Positions 15,974-24,692 are shown, counted from the stretch's first letter. The stretch is DNA of 25,991 bases from an uncultured Bacteroidota bacterium (GCA_903905685.1 CAIVHI010000283.1:1-25991), one strand, 5' to 3'. Translations and numbers: made by a program. Notes: generated by a model from the letters alone, not told the origin.

Positions 15974-15981
15974 TAAATTTG
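15974..15981 (+). promoter_or_regulatory. Candidate -7 promoter element of ispE
   Basis: TAAATTTG matches TAnnTTTG exactly. A TTTG at 15947-15950 lies 23 bases upstream as a possible -33 element. The ATG at 15987 is five bases downstream, so the message would be nearly leaderless. Confidence 0.4.
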
Positions 15982-15986
15982 ACAGC

Positions 15987-16802
15987 ATGGTCTGTTTTCC
16001 AAATTGTAAAATCAATATCGGTTTATATATTACTTCCAAGCGCCCGGACGGTTACCATAACCTCGAGACCCTCTTCGTCCCAGTGCCGCTAACCGACATT
16101 TTGGAAGTGGTTCGGGCTCCCGAAACCTCGTTGACGCTTACCGGTATACCGGTGCAGGGTAATGCAACCGACAACTTGGTGATGAGGGCATTCCAACTGC
16201 TGCAACAAGACTATCCCAATGAAGTAGGGCCGGCGGCCACCTACCTGCACAAAGTCATTCCCAGTGGTGCCGGGTTGGGAGGTGGCTCGTCTGACGGAGC
16301 ATTTATGCTCCAAACCTTGAGCTCCCTATTCCATCTGGAATTGACGCAGGAGCAATTGGCGGCCTATGGGCTGCGGCTTGGCAGCGATTGCCCGTTCTTC
16401 ATCTATAACCGGCCCATCTTCGCCTCCGGGCGCGGTGAGGTGTTCGAGGATGTTGCGCTCAGCCTTTCGGGTTATGCCATCCAATTGCTTTGTCCACACG
16501 TACATGTATCTACCTCCGAAGCCTTCAAAATGATTCGGCCCCAACCGGCGGCCTACAATCTCCGAGAAATTGCCGCACTCCCCATCGAAAATTGGAAGGA
16601 CCACATTGCCAACAACTTTGAGGGGCCGGTTTTCGCCCGCCACCCCCAATTGGCCGGGTTTAAGGACATGCTTTATGCGTCGGGGGCATTATATGCCTCG
16701 ATGTCGGGCAGTGGGTCGGCACTATATGGCATCTATCGCAAGGGGCATCGGCCGGAGTTGCTGTTGCCCACGGGGGTAGATTCGTACTACATGGATATTT
16801 AG
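15987..16802 (+). CDS. ispE: 4-diphosphocytidyl-2-C-methyl-D-erythritol kinase IspE
   Basis: 271 residues from the ATG at 15987, chosen because the family N-terminus (FPNCKINIGLYITSKRPDGYHNLETLF) starts there; an upstream TTG would add 13 residues of no family likeness. A GHMP kinase of the MEP isoprenoid pathway, phosphorylating CDP-ME. Lys8 and Asp134 (GSDCPFF) are the expected catalytic pair, and the phosphate loop IPSGAGLGGGSSDGA is intact at 91-105. The C-terminal SMSGSGSALYGIY is typical. Its stop overlaps that of the convergent GT87-like gene. Confidence 0.96.
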   Translation: MVCFPNCKINIGLYITSKRPDGYHNLETLFVPVPLTDILEVVRAPETSLTLTGIPVQGNATDNLVMRAFQLLQQDYPNEVGPAATYLHKVIPSGAGLGGGSSDGAFMLQTLSSLFHLELTQEQLAAYGLRLGSDCPFFIYNRPIFASGRGEVFEDVALSLSGYAIQLLCPHVHVSTSEAFKMIRPQPAAYNLREIAALPIENWKDHIANNFEGPVFARHPQLAGFKDMLYASGALYASMSGSGSALYGIYRKGHRPELLLPTGVDSYYMDI

Positions 16803-18034
16803 GCAGCGAGGTGTAGAGGGGGCTCGGTGTTGGGGAGCGGCTTGTAGGTCATCAAATCCCACAATACCGCCACCCAAAGGAAAATGCTGGGCACGGCCTT
16901 GATGACGTAGGGCTTGAAGATTTCATCGCGGACAAACCTGGGGAAGAGGTCGGTGGGCGACATGCAGGTGAAGATGAAGAACAGCACTACGGCAACACGT
17001 TGCACCGTGGTTTTGGGTCCCGTATAATACCAAAGTCCGGCTCCCACCGCCGCAATCACAAACGTTGGCGATTCTGCCTTGTGGTTGAAGATGATGACCC
17101 AAATGAGCATAGATGCCAGCAGTAGGAGTTGGTAGCGCAATTGCCCCAACATCGTGATTCTCCCATAGGGCAATAAGAATAGCGCCAGCCCCAATGCCGT
17201 CACCACACCCTTGCCGCCGTTTACCCCAAACCAAGTATGCAGCCAGCCCATAACGCTCAGGCCGTAGGAGGCCGACTGGTCGGCGGCCATCATCAATGTC
17301 CAGTTTTTATATTGGGCCAGCAGCCCGGCAATGCCAAGCCCGGGTACCACCAGTGGCACTATCGCAAAAAGTACGGTCCATGCCGCCGCTTTGGCAATGA
17401 AGGAAGGCTTTTGGGGGAACAGAAAGAACAATGCAAACCCAATGGCACCATACACCTTGATGAAGGTGGCCGCTACGAGCCACAGTGCTGCCCTACCCGT
17501 ATGCCCCTTGTGATAACTGCCGAATGCCAGCAACATCAGCCCCGCCAACAGGCCGTTGCTTTGTGCATTTTGTATGGAAGTGAGCAATTCCAGCAGCACA
17601 AACCACAATATCGACAGCTTGGTTTTTTCGTTGAGCGGCAGGCTGCGGATGCCCCAATAGAGCACGAGGGCATTCAGGATGTTCCAGAGGGTGAGGCCCA
17701 GCCAGTCGGGCAGATAGGCAAGGCTACCCATGGCCAGTGCAAAAGTGGGGCTGTATTTGTAGAGGTCCCACTGCTCGTTGGGGAAGAGCACATACAGGTT
17801 GCGGCCCTGCAACAGGTGGAAAAACGACTGCTTGAAGATGACGTAATTGTTGTATTCGGTATACTGACGTCCGCCAAATTCGTGATTGCCCAATAAGATG
17901 GCTTGAATGGAGGCCACCACAGCAGTGACGAAGTAAATGGTTGCTACCACCTTGTTCTGCATCAGGAATCCCGCAACGGCTCTAAATCCGGTCATCCGTT
18001 TTCCTGCGGTGTTTGGTGCGCTGCTAATGGTCAT
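16799..18034 (-). CDS. Polytopic membrane protein, GT87/DUF2029-like glycosyltransferase
   Basis: 411 residues from the ATG at 18034 (a TTG two codons earlier is less likely). It has roughly ten hydrophobic segments. The pattern QSFFHLLQGRNLYVLFPNEQWDLYKYSPTFALAM, then LTSIQNAQSNGLLAGLMLLAF and FIKVYGAIGFALFF, matches the GT87/DUF2029 family of membrane mannosyl-type transferases that use polyprenol-linked sugar donors. The acceptor is unknown. It ends in a TTAG shared with the ispE stop. It lies 91 bases downstream of the TlpA-like gene and could be the last gene of that block. Confidence 0.85.
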   Translation of the reverse strand: MTISSAPNTAGKRMTGFRAVAGFLMQNKVVATIYFVTAVVASIQAILLGNHEFGGRQYTEYNNYVIFKQSFFHLLQGRNLYVLFPNEQWDLYKYSPTFALAMGSLAYLPDWLGLTLWNILNALVLYWGIRSLPLNEKTKLSILWFVLLELLTSIQNAQSNGLLAGLMLLAFGSYHKGHTGRAALWLVAATFIKVYGAIGFALFFLFPQKPSFIAKAAAWTVLFAIVPLVVPGLGIAGLLAQYKNWTLMMAADQSASYGLSVMGWLHTWFGVNGGKGVVTALGLALFLLPYGRITMLGQLRYQLLLLASMLIWVIIFNHKAESPTFVIAAVGAGLWYYTGPKTTVQRVAVVLFFIFTCMSPTDLFPRFVRDEIFKPYVIKAVPSIFLWVAVLWDLMTYKPLPNTEPPLHLAA

Positions 18035-18125
18035 GAGCAATGGAAGATACCCGCGAAGTTAGGCGTTTTTAACACGTTTGTTTCCACCCTCCGTGTCGCA
18101 TTGGGCGGATGGTAAGACCGGGGTG

Positions 18126-18623
18126 TCAGCCATTAGATAGCAGGGTCGTGATTTGCAAGGCATCAACCACCCCTTCCAAGAACCGTTGGCGCCCCGTTTT
18201 GGACCAGATAATCCAAGTAGCCGGCACGGTGCCCTCCCAATCGGGATACAGCTTCGGGATGAAGGTGTTGGGGTCGGTTTCATTCAGCCACAGCACCTCG
18301 GGCTTTAAGTGCATGCGCTGCACGAAAGTATTCAGTCGCACGGGGTACTCGGTCTTGAAGTCCAAACTCACCAAAAGCACCTTAACCGGAGCACCGTTGG
18401 CCAAGGTGTTCAATCTGTCGAACTCCGGAAGCTCCCGAATGCAAGGGGCACACCAAGTGGCCCAAAAGTTGACCACATAAATGGTGTCGCCTCCGTATTT
18501 AATGCGCCCCGATAAAGAAGCCGCCGTGCAGGCCCCTATGATTTGGGCATGCACGGCGGCACTGTTTAATAAAACCGTCACCAACAACAGCATCCATTTA
18601 TGTAGCAACGGTTTTTGAGTCAT
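18126..18623 (-). CDS. TlpA-like periplasmic thioredoxin
   Basis: 165 residues. A signal peptide ends near residue 26 (AAVHAQ). The thioredoxin fold follows with redox motif WCAPC (Cys58, Cys61) in YVVNFWATWCAPCIRELPEF, and a later GTVPATWII carries the expected cis-Pro. It is a periplasmic thiol-disulfide reductase of the TlpA/ResA type. It starts 4 bases after the preceding redoxin gene, so it is co-transcribed with it and with the multicopper oxidase. A joint role in extracytoplasmic copper or disulfide handling is inference. Confidence 0.92.
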   Translation of the reverse strand: MTQKPLLHKWMLLLVTVLLNSAAVHAQIIGACTAASLSGRIKYGGDTIYVVNFWATWCAPCIRELPEFDRLNTLANGAPVKVLLVSLDFKTEYPVRLNTFVQRMHLKPEVLWLNETDPNTFIPKLYPDWEGTVPATWIIWSKTGRQRFLEGVVDALQITTLLSNG

Positions 18624-18627
18624 CCAT

Positions 18628-19233
18628 TTATTTTTTTGCCCTTATCCCTAAAGTGCACCCCACCGATTTGGTTTCGGGTACATCAACCGCTTTTCCGGCA
18701 AGTAGGGCGTCAACCGCCTCTGCGAGATAATGGTGAACCACTTTTTCGGGCTCGGCGCCATTGTCGTCTATGGCTCCGGCATACTTCACCACCAGTTTGC
18801 CGTTTTCCTTCCATACCACAAAGGCATGGGGCGTTTTTTTGGCTCCGAAATCTACTGCCGTGGCTTGGCTCCCATCGTAAAGGTAAGGGAAAGTGAGGTG
18901 TTCTTTGGCGGTTTTCTCCTTCATCTTCCCATAACCGTCTTCCTCAAAATTGACGGTATCTGATGAACTGATGGCCAACAACGGTACCCCCAACGCTCCG
19001 TATTTCTTGCTCAAATCGTTGAGGCGATTGAAGTAGACCTTGGCAAACGGACAATGGTTGCACGTAAACACCACCATAAAGCCTTTGGCCTTCGGATAGT
19101 CGGCCAAGCTTACCATTCGCCCCGTTGTGGCCAATAGTTTGAAGTCAGACACCGCCTTTTCCGTGGGCAGTGGGCGGTAGGCCGACAGCAACAGGGCAAG
19201 AGCGGCGGGCGCTATGAATTTAAAGGTCCGCAT
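18628..19233 (-). CDS. Secreted redoxin (AhpC/TSA-like) with CNHC motif
   Basis: 201 residues with an N-terminal signal sequence (FIAPAALALLLSA). The active-site stretch VVFTCNHCPFAKVYFNRLNDL gives a CxxC motif, and LLAISSSDTVNFEEDGYGKM and DFGAKKTPHAFVV (cis-Pro region) fit the redoxin branch of the thioredoxin family common in Bacteroidota. The substrate is unknown. Its ATG lies inside the end of the multicopper oxidase gene (14-base overlap), implying translational coupling, and the TlpA-like gene follows 4 bases later. No lipobox is seen. Confidence 0.9.
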   Translation of the reverse strand: MRTFKFIAPAALALLLSAYRPLPTEKAVSDFKLLATTGRMVSLADYPKAKGFMVVFTCNHCPFAKVYFNRLNDLSKKYGALGVPLLAISSSDTVNFEEDGYGKMKEKTAKEHLTFPYLYDGSQATAVDFGAKKTPHAFVVWKENGKLVVKYAGAIDDNGAEPEKVVHHYLAEAVDALLAGKAVDVPETKSVGCTLGIRAKK

Positions 19234-20917
19234 ATTTCACAAATTGGCGCGTGTAAGACTGTTTGGTCTTATCGTCGGTGAAGGTTAGGTAGTAAGTGCC
19301 GGGAGCGAAATTGCGGACGTCGATACCCTTCATCAAATTGGGACGGGGCAACATGAGCATGGTATGTCCCACTGCATTCGTGATGGTGATATAGTAGGCC
19401 TGCATAGAAGTGGATACGAATACCGTGCCCTTGGCAGGATTGGGGTAAAGCGTGAGGTCGGGTGCGGACTCGGTTGTTTTGGCTACTCCCGTTGTTGCGC
19501 TGTCTACGACAAACTGCCCCATCAAGCCGCCGTCTTCGTGTGGAGCCATGTGGCAGTGGTACATGAACGGATGCAGTGGGTCGGCATAATCATTGAAACG
19601 GGTCACGAACGATACGGTTTCGTTCACATGCAGGTAGTACGTGTCCTTCCAGCCGTCTTCGTAGCTGGGAATGGTGCCGGAACTGCGGGAGATGATTTTG
19701 AATTGAATGTCGTGGATGTGGAAGCTGTGGCCGAAGACATTGGAGTTGGTCACCGACCATTTTTCCACGGTGTTGAGTTGTACATACTTGTTGATGGTAT
19801 CCATGATGAAGTCGGTACTATCGAATCGGAAACCTATACCCTCGCCGGGCACACCGTCTGTCACTTTAAGTGTTCTGCTTACGGTGGCATCGGCTGCGGT
19901 AAGATAGGTATTGGTGGTGAGTGTGGTAGGCAAGGAGGATACCGCTCCCGAAGTTGCGGCCGATACATAAATGTGCAATACCTTGAAATTGGTGTTGTTC
20001 AGCAGGCTGCCGAAGGCGCCCGATGTACTGGGCTCGGAACCGGGGAAACCAAATTCCAGTCCGGAGTTATATGCCATCAAATCCAGTGAATCGCCCTCTG
20101 CATCGCCGGCGAAGCTGACAGCAAACTCCGTGCGTTCTCCCGGCAGTATCTTTACCCGCGTCACGGCCACGGGGGCATCTACCAAGCCGCCGTCGGTGCC
20201 TATGATGTAAAACGTGCGGTTGTCGCTGAAGCCCAAGTTGTAGCCGCGCTCCAACTCGGCATTCAGGATGCGGAACCTTACATATTGTTTGGGCAGGCTG
20301 GTTTTGGCATTCATGGTGCCGTTGGTGAGCATATAGTCTCCATACGGGCTGAATGTGGTAAATGCGTTTGAGGCATCGAAGCTGCGGCTCGTCAGCACCA
20401 GCGGAATATCGTCCACCCCATAGGTGCGGGGCAAAGTAAGGGCAGATTCTTCAGAATCGCGGACAATGATGAAGCCTCCGAGGCCCGATGCAATTTGGGC
20501 TTCGGTTTCCATGTTCAGGTGGGGGTGGTACCAGAACGTGGAAGCGGTGTTGGTCACCTTCCAATAAGGTTGCCACTCGGTGCCCGGCGGGATGATTTGG
20601 TGTGGGCCGCCATCCATGACAGCAGGCAGGTGCATGCCGTGCCAGTGCAGCGTAGTGGAGTCGTTCAGGTTGTTGTGAACATTCATATGCACGGTGTCGC
20701 CTTTTTGGAAAATCAAGGTGGGCCCCCAGAATGCGCCGTTAATGCCAGCAGTTATGGTTTGGTTTCCGGTTAGGAACTGCACAAAAGTGTCTTTCATATA
20801 CAGGTTGAAGGTGGTGCCCGACAGGGTGTCGGGTATCCACAAACTGTTGTATTGGGCCTGTGCCCCCAAACTTCCTGTAACAAGCGCAGCCGCCGCCAGA
20901 GTGGTTCTTAATTTCAT
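19220..20917 (-). CDS. Multicopper oxidase with T9SS sorting domain
   Basis: 565 residues, signal peptide ending near residue 21 (GAQAQ). Three cupredoxin domains carry the four copper-binding blocks: HWHGMH (His91, 93, 96), WYHPH (131, 133), HSFHIH (397, 400, 402) and HCHMAPHEDGGLM (454-466). The type-1 ligands are His397, Cys455 and His460. The residue five after His460, where laccases and CueO carry the axial ligand, is Leu465 rather than Met. The C-terminus (LTLYPNPAKGTVFVS through APGTYYLTF) is a T9SS type A sorting domain, so it works outside the cell. Possible roles are Cu(I) or Mn(II) oxidation or a phenol oxidase activity; none is proven by sequence. Confidence 0.94.
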   Translation of the reverse strand: MKLRTTLAAAALVTGSLGAQAQYNSLWIPDTLSGTTFNLYMKDTFVQFLTGNQTITAGINGAFWGPTLIFQKGDTVHMNVHNNLNDSTTLHWHGMHLPAVMDGGPHQIIPPGTEWQPYWKVTNTASTFWYHPHLNMETEAQIASGLGGFIIVRDSEESALTLPRTYGVDDIPLVLTSRSFDASNAFTTFSPYGDYMLTNGTMNAKTSLPKQYVRFRILNAELERGYNLGFSDNRTFYIIGTDGGLVDAPVAVTRVKILPGERTEFAVSFAGDAEGDSLDLMAYNSGLEFGFPGSEPSTSGAFGSLLNNTNFKVLHIYVSAATSGAVSSLPTTLTTNTYLTAADATVSRTLKVTDGVPGEGIGFRFDSTDFIMDTINKYVQLNTVEKWSVTNSNVFGHSFHIHDIQFKIISRSSGTIPSYEDGWKDTYYLHVNETVSFVTRFNDYADPLHPFMYHCHMAPHEDGGLMGQFVVDSATTGVAKTTESAPDLTLYPNPAKGTVFVSTSMQAYYITITNAVGHTMLMLPRPNLMKGIDVRNFAPGTYYLTFTDDKTKQSYTRQFVKYADL

Positions 20918-21092
20918 GATGAAAGGTGTTGGAATGTGAACGATTGATTGTTAGACGGGTGGAGAAACCCTTTCCTTCTATCGGCACAATTAAATAATTT
21001 TTATAGGTTCCTCGGTGTCCGCCGTAAAGCCGAGGGCATCAAACTCCCGGATTTTGAGTACCTTGCGGTATTATAAGTCAAATTCAGAACAT

Positions 21093-21836
21093 ATGTCTGT
21101 CAACCTCTGCATAGATCGAGGAAATACTTCTGTGAAAGCCGGTGTTTTTGTGAACGAGAAGCTTACCCACACCTTCAATTTTTCGCACGAGGACGCGTTG
21201 GCGCACCTCACCGGGATATTGCAGACCCATAAGCCCGACAAATCCATCCTATCGTCTGTGGCCGACCACAATACCGATTTGGAGCATTTCTTTGCCGAGC
21301 AGGGTCGCCAGTTGCTGAAACTGGACGGCTTCACCCGCCTACCCATCAACAATGCCTACCTATCCAACGACACCATTGGTGCAGATAGGCTGGCTATGGT
21401 AACCGCTGCACATCTGGAGTACCCCGACAAGAACAACCTCGTGGTTTGCTTGGGCACCTGCATCACTTACAATTTCATCACCAAGAACAAGACCTTTCGC
21501 GGCGGCGCCATTGCGCCAGGTATGGAAATGCGCTTCAAAGCCATGCACCACTATACCGAGCGCCTACCCGAAACCGATGCCGATGGCGACCTTTTGCTGT
21601 TGGGCTACGATACTGCAAGCTGTATGCGCAGCGGCGTGGTTTACGGTATGGCGTGTGAGGTAGACGGCATGATTTCGGAGTTCGAAAAGAGCTTTGGCGA
21701 CTTTAACGCCATATTAACGGGCGGTGATGTCCCGTTTTTTGCAAACAAATTAAAAAGTAAGATATTTGCCGACCCCGAAATTCAATTGAAAGGGTTAAAT
21801 TTAATTTTAAATTATAATGTTCCAATTCCGCGCTAA
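21093..21836 (+). CDS. coaX: Type III pantothenate kinase CoaX
   Basis: 247 residues from the ATG at 21093, chosen because the family motif CIDRGNTSVKAGVF (Asp8) starts just after it. It phosphorylates pantothenate in the first step of CoA synthesis. TIGADRLA (Asp98) and GGAIAPGMEMRFKAMHHYTERLP are typical. In the second phosphate loop the usual DxGTxxTxD reads CLGTCITYN (119-127), so both expected Asp are Cys119 and Asn127. The start of the next gene overlaps its end by 20 bases. Function is probable, but these changes deserve a check. Confidence 0.9.
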   Translation: MSVNLCIDRGNTSVKAGVFVNEKLTHTFNFSHEDALAHLTGILQTHKPDKSILSSVADHNTDLEHFFAEQGRQLLKLDGFTRLPINNAYLSNDTIGADRLAMVTAAHLEYPDKNNLVVCLGTCITYNFITKNKTFRGGAIAPGMEMRFKAMHHYTERLPETDADGDLLLLGYDTASCMRSGVVYGMACEVDGMISEFEKSFGDFNAILTGGDVPFFANKLKSKIFADPEIQLKGLNLILNYNVPIPR

Positions 21837-23151
21837 GGCCGCATTCGTTCTGGCAGTCGTTTTATCCGCCGGCGTAAGCGGCGGGTTTGCCCAAACAAGC
21901 AGCACGAGCAACCCATTGGCGGGCCGGGAAAACAACCCCTATTCGAAATACGGGCTGGGCGAACTTTGGAATCCCAATACTGCGGAACTTATAGGCATGG
22001 GCAGCATAACTGCCGCCTACTACAACCCTTTCCAGCTGAATACCGACAACCCCGCATCCTTTTCGTTCCTTCAACGCACCACTGCCGAAGGCGGAGCGGT
22101 AGGCTCTACCAGAACCATAAGCGGATCGGGACTTAGCTATACAACAGGAACCTTTACCCCAGACTACCTGCAAGTGGGCATGCCCGTTGGCAAAAAGGGC
22201 GGTTTGAGCTTTGGGTTGCGACCCTTCGCCCGCGCCTACTATAATCTGGTAGACACCATCAACGGTACCCCCATCGGCTCGGCCCAACGCGCCTACAACG
22301 GTAGTGGGTCGCTCAGTTCGGTATTCATTGGTGGTTCCTTCAAAATCCTGAAAAACCTGAGCGTTGGTGTTGAGGCATCCTATCTGTTCGGCAACTACTT
22401 CAACAACATCTCTTTGGAGCCCATAGATACTATGGCCATCAACCGTGCCTACATTTCCAACTTCGCCAACTACGTGAGGCTGTATGGCGTAAACTGGAAA
22501 GTGGGGCTCATATATACGCAGAAACTGAACGACTCGGATTACACCGTGTCCGTAGGCGGAACGTTCAGTATGAGCCAAAACCTTACGGAGCGGTTGAATA
22601 CCTTCCAAATATCCAACTACTACCTCAGCGATACCACCATCAATGATACGACTTACAATCCGGGCGAGCAGCGCAGCAGATTGAAGCTTCCCACTAAGTT
22701 TACCGTGGGTGCGACCATTGCAAAAGCCGATTTGTGGACCGCAGGTATCAATTTTGAAAACACCAATTGGGGTCAGTTTGCAAGTTCGCCCGATACCGCA
22801 CTTACACAGAACATCGCCAAGTCGAGCTACAAATTCAGCATGGGTGGCGAATATTCACCTATGCCTACCAAGCTTCATAAACACTTTGCACGCCTCACCT
22901 ATCGAGCCGGACTTTATTACGGAACCGACTATCTCCAAATCAATAATTCTTCCTTGTCTACCTACGGTGTGACGGTTGGGGCAAGCATCCGTTTCAAGCC
23001 CACGCACTTCTCGTTCGTGAATCTGCACACCTCCTTCGATTTGGGCCGCACCGGTGCGAATACGACGGGTGTCGTTCAGCAAACCTACTTCCGCTGGACC
23101 ATGGGTATTTCCTTCAACGACCGTTGGTTCATCCCGAGGAAATACGATTAA
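21817..23151 (+). CDS. Outer-membrane beta-barrel protein of the coaX-lptC cluster
   Basis: 444 residues. A signal peptide ends near residue 25 (VSGGFAQ). The mature part starts NNPYSKYGLGELWNPNTAELIGMGSITAAYYNPFQLNTDNPASFSFL, a hallmark of Bacteroidota outer-membrane proteins that sit beside coaX and lptC. Many short amphipathic strands follow, and the protein ends in aromatic strands (YFRWTMGISFNDRWFI). It resembles FadL/PorP-style barrels in general layout only; substrate unknown. It overlaps coaX by 20 bases, suggesting translational coupling, and lptC begins 10 bases after its stop. Confidence 0.85.
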   Translation: MFQFRAKAAFVLAVVLSAGVSGGFAQTSSTSNPLAGRENNPYSKYGLGELWNPNTAELIGMGSITAAYYNPFQLNTDNPASFSFLQRTTAEGGAVGSTRTISGSGLSYTTGTFTPDYLQVGMPVGKKGGLSFGLRPFARAYYNLVDTINGTPIGSAQRAYNGSGSLSSVFIGGSFKILKNLSVGVEASYLFGNYFNNISLEPIDTMAINRAYISNFANYVRLYGVNWKVGLIYTQKLNDSDYTVSVGGTFSMSQNLTERLNTFQISNYYLSDTTINDTTYNPGEQRSRLKLPTKFTVGATIAKADLWTAGINFENTNWGQFASSPDTALTQNIAKSSYKFSMGGEYSPMPTKLHKHFARLTYRAGLYYGTDYLQINNSSLSTYGVTVGASIRFKPTHFSFVNLHTSFDLGRTGANTTGVVQQTYFRWTMGISFNDRWFIPRKYD

Positions 23152-23161
23152 TATCAGCAAT

Positions 23162-23776
23162 ATGTCCGGTTCCCTACGTCCGAAACGAACGGGTGCCTCG
23201 GCCCGAACGGCATTCCGCACAAGTTGCAGGTGGGTTCTGCCGCTGTTATGTCTGGCCATGTCGTCATGCAGCAACGACATGAGCGACATCCTCGCCCTTA
23301 CGGGTGGCCGCCCCGACTTGCAAAAAGACAAAGCCGAACACATTACCGGCCTTTACAGCAAGAACGGATCCGTGAAAATGCGCATATTTGCCGACCGCTT
23401 TGAGCGTAATTTAGGAGCCAAACCACCCTACATGGATTTGGACAGACATCTCAAGATGGAGTTTTTCGACGACAGCGGGCATGTAGACAATGTGCTCACC
23501 GCCGACTCTTGCAGGTATTATGAGGACAAAGGCAACATTTTGATTTGGGACAGCGTAGTGATAGTGCGCAATAAAACCGGCGAACGCCTGAACACCTCGG
23601 AGCTGGTATGGAACCAGAGCATACAGCTCTTCTTTACTGAAAAGCCCGTCACCATCACCACCAGTACCGAAGTGATGCAAGGTGCCGGCATGGAAGCCAA
23701 CCGCGACTTCACCTGGTACCGCATCGTTCGTCCCAAGGGCACGGTTATGGTAAACAAGGGGGAAGTGCCCCAGTAG
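23162..23776 (+). CDS. lptC: LPS export protein LptC (lipoprotein form)
   Basis: 204 residues from the ATG at 23162; longer in-frame starts would overlap the upstream barrel gene. A lipobox-like MSSC places a lipidated Cys at residue 36. The domain VKMRIFADRFERN, MDLDRHLKMEFFDDSGHVDNVLTADSCRYYEDKGNILIWDSVVI is the beta-jellyroll of LptC, which passes lipopolysaccharide from the LptB2FG exporter to LptA. In this phylum LptC is commonly annotated as a lipoprotein. The final ATG-to-stop region keeps the EVMQGAGMEANRDFTWYRI segment typical of the family. Confidence 0.92.
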   Translation: MSGSLRPKRTGASARTAFRTSCRWVLPLLCLAMSSCSNDMSDILALTGGRPDLQKDKAEHITGLYSKNGSVKMRIFADRFERNLGAKPPYMDLDRHLKMEFFDDSGHVDNVLTADSCRYYEDKGNILIWDSVVIVRNKTGERLNTSELVWNQSIQLFFTEKPVTITTSTEVMQGAGMEANRDFTWYRIVRPKGTVMVNKGEVPQ

Positions 23777-23870
23777 GGGGCGTTTTAGGTAGAAGTTAGG
23801 AAGCCGCAATACCAACCAACCATTACACATACAAACAATGTTCTGCAATAACATGCATTCATAGAGGATA

Positions 23871-24467
23871 CTACTGCACTGCCGGTTTCACGGTATCGGC
23901 GGCAGGAGCGGGTGCCGCCGGTGCGGGCATGTTCTCTACATAGCCTTTCATGTTGGCGAGTCCGTCTTCAAAGTCTTTGCCCAGCATCTTGTCCATGTTC
24001 ATGAACACTGTCATCGCATTGAATGGGAAGGGCATGTGCATGGTGAACGACCAAGTGGCCGTAGTCGTGCCATTGCCGGCATCGTCGGCTTTCAGCACGC
24101 CGTTGGCTTGGCCGTGGTTGGGCTTGGTAAATGCCACTTCATAGTTCATTGCAGTGCCGTTGATGCCCACACACTTCATATCGCCGGCACCGCTTTTTTT
24201 TTCGTCGCCCTCCCAATGGTAGGCTGCACCTGCGGCACCGTCGGTGCCGGTGTAGGTCATTTTCACACCCGGGTCCATTTTATACCACGGGCTCCAATTG
24301 GTCCAGTTCTTGAAGTTTGACATTTGGTTGAAAACCACATCTTTAGGGGCATGCATGGTTGCGGTACGGCTTACGGTGATGTCCTTGGGCATCACCAACC
24401 CCATCACCAAAAAACCGACCACGACTACAATGGCAATCGCCAAAAGGATTTTGAACAGCTTTTTCAT
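23871..24467 (-). CDS. SRPBCC family protein with N-terminal membrane anchor
   Basis: 198 residues from the ATG at 24467, preferred because it opens a membrane segment (MKKLFKILLAIAIVVVVGFLVMGLVM). Residues about 33-170 (ITVSRTATMHAPKDVVFNQMSNFKNWTNWSPWYKMD, then AAYHWEGDEKKSGAGDMKC and TTTATWSFTMHMPFP) fit the polyketide-cyclase-like SRPBCC fold, which binds hydrophobic ligands. The C-terminal tail is Ala/Pro-rich. The specific ligand is unknown. It is convergent with lptC, 94 bases away, with no strong terminator seen. Confidence 0.87.
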   Translation of the reverse strand: MKKLFKILLAIAIVVVVGFLVMGLVMPKDITVSRTATMHAPKDVVFNQMSNFKNWTNWSPWYKMDPGVKMTYTGTDGAAGAAYHWEGDEKKSGAGDMKCVGINGTAMNYEVAFTKPNHGQANGVLKADDAGNGTTTATWSFTMHMPFPFNAMTVFMNMDKMLGKDFEDGLANMKGYVENMPAPAAPAPAADTVKPAVQ

Positions 24468-24644
24468 AAAACCTGATTTTGCAATAAAAATAGTGTTTTT
24501 TTTGAAAACGATGATTTTTAGGGGAGGGGTGGTGTCAATGTCGTTGTTGCCGTGCAAACGTCCTACCTGTTACCGGTAAGTTCAGGTACAGAACCGCCAC
24601 CGTTGGTTTGTTGCCACCGCGTGTCCTCAAATATTGTTGGTGAA

Positions 24645-24672
24645 TTTGGGAATCTGAATTTCGCTAATTTTG
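24645..24672 (+). promoter_or_regulatory. Candidate promoter with -33 and -7 elements
   Basis: TTTG at 24645-24648 and TAATTTTG at 24665-24672 (exact TAnnTTTG) are separated by 16 bases. It is the best complete pair seen in the window, and predicts a start near 24679, about 15 bases before the downstream ATG. Confidence 0.5.
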
Positions 24673-24692
24673 CACTAGAATGTTTTTGTTTT

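Noticed and set aside
17237..17896. 219-residue plus-strand open frame inside the GT87-like gene
   Set aside because: Gln/His/Gly-rich antisense of a polytopic membrane protein, with no recognisable motif.
21010..21035. CCTCGG...CCGAGG hairpin upstream of coaX
   Set aside because: Only six pairs with a 14-base loop and no T-tract; too weak to call a regulatory element.
23837..23853. ATGTT...AACAT inverted repeat between lptC and the SRPBCC gene
   Set aside because: Five-base arms without a T-tract; not convincing as a terminator.
24552..24692. N-terminal extension of the DUF4760-like protein
   Set aside because: It runs through the promoter-like pair at 24645-24672, and the extension is Cys/Pro-rich with no family likeness.
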